Shown in pieces: positions 61,282 through 64,000 of a DNA stretch of 64,000 nucleotides. The first letter of the stretch is position 1. Every line of letters starts with the position of its first letter. Under the pieces are notes generated by a model. The model was given only the letters and a program-made list of their open reading frames with translations, was not told where the DNA came from and did no database searches. Source of the DNA: Hyphomonas beringensis (GTDB taxonomy: Bacteria > Pseudomonadota > Alphaproteobacteria > Caulobacterales > Hyphomonadaceae); contig NZ_AWFF01000087.1 of assembly GCF_000682755.1 (NCBI RefSeq), positions 62,001 to 126,000 of the forward strand. Reading direction: 5' to 3'. The position numbers and the translations under genes were made by a program.

Positions 61282-62703
61282 ATGCGTATGTTTCGCCTGG
61301 GCTGGCCTGCCTGGGCGAGGCCAGCTGACATTGGAGATTTGCTTCGGCTTTCGGTGCCGATTGCCTTCACGCGCATGTCGCAGATGCTGATGGGCGTGAC
61401 GGATGCGATCGTGCTCGGACAATTTGCGCCTGGCGAGTTGCCCTATATCCTGAACTCCTGGCTGCCCATGGGCGTATCGCTGGGGCTCGGCATCGGCATT
61501 CTTCTGGGGGTGCAGGTTCTGACGTCCGAGCTTCTCGGCATTGGTCGCGAAGGCGAAAGCGGCCGCATCTTCCGGCGGGGCTTTGTGACCAGTGTGGTGC
61601 TGGGCATCGTCCTGATGGCGGTCGTCTATTTCTCGGCCGGGGCCCTGTTCCATTGGCTGTTCGTGGACATCGCGCCAAAGACTGACGCCGTGGATCAGGC
61701 CGACCCTGCGCTTGTGGCGTCGTCGGTTGCGCATGTGACGCGCATCCTGTCCTTCGGCCTTGTCGGTTTCATGATCTCGACCGTTTGCAGCTATTATCTG
61801 GAAGCGCTGCGCCGGCCGCTGCTGGTAACAGCAGTGATGTATTTTGGCGTGTTCCTCAATCTGGGAATTGACCTGGCACTCGTCGGTGGTTTCTGGGGCT
61901 TTGAACCGATGGGGGCAGAAGGCGTGGCCTGGGCCACCACGGGCTCGCGCTGGGCGCTGACGCTGGTGATGCTTGTGCTGGTCCTGATCCTGACCCCGGC
62001 GTTGACACAGTCTGCGCATAAGGGTGCGCCGAATGAGGCCCGCAAACAGCTGTCCGTTGGCTCGGGCACGGCCATCAGCAATATCGCGGAGTGGGGCGGC
62101 TTCAACCTGACCTACATCATCGCGACCTGGATCAGCCTAGCGGCCAATACGGTGTATGGCTATGCCATCCAGCTCATGGGGCTGTGCTTCATGTTCTATC
62201 TGGGCATTGCCTCTGCAACGAGTGTACGTGTGGCGGAGGCTTATGGGCGAGGCAATGTGGCGGAGATCCGCGATGCTGGCCGCCTAGGGGTGGCTGCCAC
62301 AGTGTTGATGGGCCTGATCCTCGGCGCACTGGTTGTGCTGTTCAATGATACGCTAGCGGGGCTTCTCGTGCGCGATACAGCGGTGATGAATGGCGTGCAG
62401 CTGGCACCGGCCATTGCGAGCCTCCTGGCCTATGCTGCCGTTGCAACGATGTTTGACGGCCTTCAGGCGACCTCCTCCTTTGCCCTGAGGGCGCAGGACG
62501 TGATCTGGAGCCCCAGCGTGATCCACATCGGATCGTTCTTCCTGGTGATGATACCGGCCTGCTACTGGCTGGGCATTGTGCGCGAAGGCGGGGCCACAGG
62601 CATGATGCTGGGTGTCATGCTGGGCGTGTTTACGGCCGGATCGCTGCAGACCATTCTCCTGGAATGGAAAACGGCGCGCCAGGCAAGCCAGCGCGCCGTT
62701 TGA
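61282..62703 (+). CDS. MATE-family multidrug/efflux transporter
   Basis: A 473-residue protein with 12 helices. RLSVPIAFTRMSQMLMGVTDAIVLG is the MATE opening, and GSGTAISNIAEWGGFNLTY that of the second half. Members export cationic compounds in exchange for Na+ or H+. The substrate is unknown. The start MRMFRL (61282) is preferred; an upstream in-frame start would overlap the DAHP synthase end. Its last codons overlap an 11-bp hairpin (62669-62701) that probably ends transcription from both sides. Confidence 0.92.
   Translation: MRMFRLGWPAWARPADIGDLLRLSVPIAFTRMSQMLMGVTDAIVLGQFAPGELPYILNSWLPMGVSLGLGIGILLGVQVLTSELLGIGREGESGRIFRRGFVTSVVLGIVLMAVVYFSAGALFHWLFVDIAPKTDAVDQADPALVASSVAHVTRILSFGLVGFMISTVCSYYLEALRRPLLVTAVMYFGVFLNLGIDLALVGGFWGFEPMGAEGVAWATTGSRWALTLVMLVLVLILTPALTQSAHKGAPNEARKQLSVGSGTAISNIAEWGGFNLTYIIATWISLAANTVYGYAIQLMGLCFMFYLGIASATSVRVAEAYGRGNVAEIRDAGRLGVAATVLMGLILGALVVLFNDTLAGLLVRDTAVMNGVQLAPAIASLLAYAAVATMFDGLQATSSFALRAQDVIWSPSVIHIGSFFLVMIPACYWLGIVREGGATGMMLGVMLGVFTAGSLQTILLEWKTARQASQRAV
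62669..62701. terminator. Bidirectional hairpin embedded in the MATE 3' end
   Basis: AAACGGCGCGC (62669-62679) pairs with GCGCGCCGTTT (62691-62701), an 11-bp stem with an 11-base loop. It spans the last MATE codons and the first base of the TGA stop at 62701. On the minus strand the stem ends with TTTTCC and lies 40 bases beyond the HU stop, so it can end both transcripts. Confidence 0.65.
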
Positions 62704-62741
62704 ATTCCGCTAGACAGGGCTAGGTTGCCCCGCAGGAAATC

Positions 62742-63008
62742 CTAGAGGTCTTTCAGAGCCGAGGCCGGCTTGAAAGCGGCCGAGGTCTTTTCCGGGATCT
62801 TGATTTCTTCACCCGTTGCCGGGTTGCGGCCGGTGCGGGCATTCCGGGTTTTGGCCGAGAATGTACCGAAGCCGGCAATAGCCACTTGCTGGCGGCTTTT
62901 CACGGCGCCGGCGATGGCTTCAAATACGGCGTCAACAGCTTTGCCAGCGTCGCTTTGCGACAGGCCGGATTCAGCTGCAACAGCCTTGGTAAGTTCACCC
63001 TTGTTCAT
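62742..63008 (-). CDS. hup: HU-family DNA-binding protein
   Basis: An 88-residue nucleoid protein. The sequence follows the HU fold: helix-turn-helix start LTKAVAAESGLSQSDAGKAVDAVFEAI, GFGTFSAKTRNARTGRNPATGEEI with the DNA-clasp arm, and TSAAFKPASALK at the end. It bends DNA without strict specificity and supports replication, repair and transcription. The start is ATG 63008. Length is that of HU; IHF is less likely because of the arm sequence. The 99 bases before it hold its promoter. Confidence 0.96.
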   Translation of the reverse strand: MNKGELTKAVAAESGLSQSDAGKAVDAVFEAIAGAVKSRQQVAIAGFGTFSAKTRNARTGRNPATGEEIKIPEKTSAAFKPASALKDL

Positions 63009-63107
63009 AGGGGTTCTCCTCTAAGTTAAACGGCGATCCCACGCCGTTGGTGCGACATACCCACGATTCGTAACACATGAATATGCCGGATTCCCAATAA
63101 AGACGGG

Positions 63108-64000
63108 CTATGTGCCGAGAATCCACCCCTCTTCAGAGTGAATTTGCGACATTTTTCCATCGTCAAGCGAATTATTTGTGGAAATAGGGGCTCCAAGTTG
63201 CCCTTTTTCGTCAAGTTCTGAGTAATGACGGGCAATCTCGCGGACTTGGGCTGCGTCCGGCGTCTCGCCTTTTTCCGGTTTTGCCTTGATCAGGGAGGGG
63301 TAGATTTCGGTCATCACGACCTTGATCCCGTCAAGCGTTTCATCATTCAATTCGCCATCCGGAAACTCGAACGGCCATACCCGAGAGTTGGGGAACGTCT
63401 CACGCAGGCCATGCACGTGCGGAATGCCGGTCAGCGACTGGCTGCCGACACTGCCGGTATAGGCGAGCTGCCAGACCGATTTTGGCTGGCCCATCTTGTT
63501 TGCGCGCAGATAGGTCTCGATTTCCCGGAATTCCGGAAGGCTTTGGCCCTCAAAATCCGGCTTCTTGTCAGACAGAGTCGACACGACATCGCGGGCTGGC
63601 GCGCCCCAGAAGGGAAACGGTCCCTTCGAGACGGCATAGTTCATGCCGGCCGCAATGGCGTAGCGGGCATTGGAATTGTCTGCCTTGTCCTTCAGCTTGG
63701 AGGCCAGATGCGCATGCATGGCCTGCCAGGGGGCCTTCTCTGAAAGGTCGAGGCCCAGGGCTTCAGCTGTTCCGGCGGGATAGCCGAAGGCAAAGTCAAA
63801 GCCGAGCAGGACGCGGTCTCCGCGCCCTGTCAGCTTGGTGATGATGCCATTGAGAAACTCCCGCGCCTTCAGGCGGGTCTCGATATTGGTGGATTGGTAC
63901 TGAAACTTCAGCCGGGCATCCCGCGCTAGAATTCCGATCCATATGGAATTCTTGCCGGTCACCGGTTTCGATGCAGCACTCCAGTCTACCATTATGTAAG
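63108..64000 (-). CDS. RNase H-fold-like hypothetical protein (5' end beyond window)
   Basis: About 297 residues are visible, reading to the stop at 63108. VDWSAASKP, then GFDFAFGYP, is the start of a family related to DUF429 that has an RNase-H-like fold and is often mislabelled as cobalamin biosynthesis. Further on: WQLAYTGSVGSQSLTG, WPFEFPDGELNDE, VMTEIYPSLI. The acidic residues in VDWS and FDFAFG and in TEIYP may form a metal site. In relatives several residues precede VDWS; here the frame is open to the last base, so the ATG at 63992 is probably not the start. Confidence 0.75.
   Translation of the reverse strand, partial: YIMVDWSAASKPVTGKNSIWIGILARDARLKFQYQSTNIETRLKAREFLNGIITKLTGRGDRVLLGFDFAFGYPAGTAEALGLDLSEKAPWQAMHAHLASKLKDKADNSNARYAIAAGMNYAVSKGPFPFWGAPARDVVSTLSDKKPDFEGQSLPEFREIETYLRANKMGQPKSVWQLAYTGSVGSQSLTGIPHVHGLRETFPNSRVWPFEFPDGELNDETLDGIKVVMTEIYPSLIKAKPEKGETPDAAQVREIARHYSELDEKGQLGAPISTNNSLDDGKMSQIHSEEGWILGT

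Noticed and set aside
1-64000. CRISPR, prophage, insertion sequences, CtrA TTAA-N7-TTAA boxes
   Set aside because: Visual scan found no regular repeat arrays, integrase, transposase or phage structural genes, and none of the intergenic TTAA sites I checked had the second half at the right spacing.

Overview
The window reads as chromosomal DNA of a GC-rich, aerobic, Gram-negative alphaproteobacterium. The family-level makeup fits the Hyphomonadaceae/Caulobacterales (Hyphomonas-like): HWE-type sensor kinases, an ECF41 sigma factor, DUF3126, a TonB-dependent receptor with a dedicated IclR regulator, a class II DAHP synthase, a TadG-like protein with a von Willebrand domain, and a DUF374-waaA-lpxK-lpxL lipid A operon. 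This placement is inference from gene content and style; no rRNA is present. I see no prophage, insertion sequence, integrase, plasmid origin or CRISPR array.

Layout. 1-3 kb: end of an OmpA-domain protein, a membrane-anchored repetitive coiled-coil protein, and DUF3126. 3-7.6 kb: xseA and two convergent HWE histidine kinases. 7.8-12.2 kb: TadG-like protein, an alphaproteobacterial hypothetical, and purD coupled to a DUF1993 gene. 12.3-16.4 kb: tandem paralogous secreted proteins of unknown function whose aligned leaders fix their TTG and GTG starts. 16.5-23.1 kb: TetR regulator, a three-gene ECF41 sigma operon with a textbook self-recognition promoter, an ABC-F ATPase, an M61-like lipoprotein peptidase and two small membrane proteins. 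23.2-30 kb: a plus-strand run of phosphotransferase, MFS carrier, hot-dog protein, zinc dehydrogenase, secreted amidohydrolase and an OmpA lipoprotein. 30-35.5 kb: a minus-strand operon of two cytochromes P450, an enoyl-CoA hydratase and DUF2855, just downstream of rluB. 35.5-37.4 kb: a membrane protein, a GAF-EAL phosphodiesterase and a noncoding segment with a long hairpin. 37.4-47.8 kb: a peptide-use locus (two M24 peptidases, one M20 peptidase, a large esterase-like protein, a divergent TonB receptor and an IclR regulator). 47.9-53.4 kb: STAS-less SulP carrier, lipid A/Kdo operon and tRNA-Val(CAC). 53.9-64 kb: housekeeping genes (gph, glmU, rpiA, gor, class II DAHP synthase, MATE, HU), interrupted by a TIR-ParA fusion gene.

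How the parts work together. Envelope synthesis is covered by the lipid A/Kdo operon, glmU (UDP-GlcNAc) and rpiA (pentose phosphate, precursor of Kdo). The peptidase/TonB/IclR block looks like one regulated scavenging system. The P450 block and the phosphotransferase-MFS-dehydrogenase block look like catabolic modules for hydrophobic or CoA-linked substrates. The two most unusual items are the TIR-ParA fusion (58438-59736), whose TIR domain has Asp where NAD-cleaving TIRs have the catalytic Glu, and the ECF41 operon, whose predicted autoregulatory promoter matches TGTCACA-N16-CGTC exactly.
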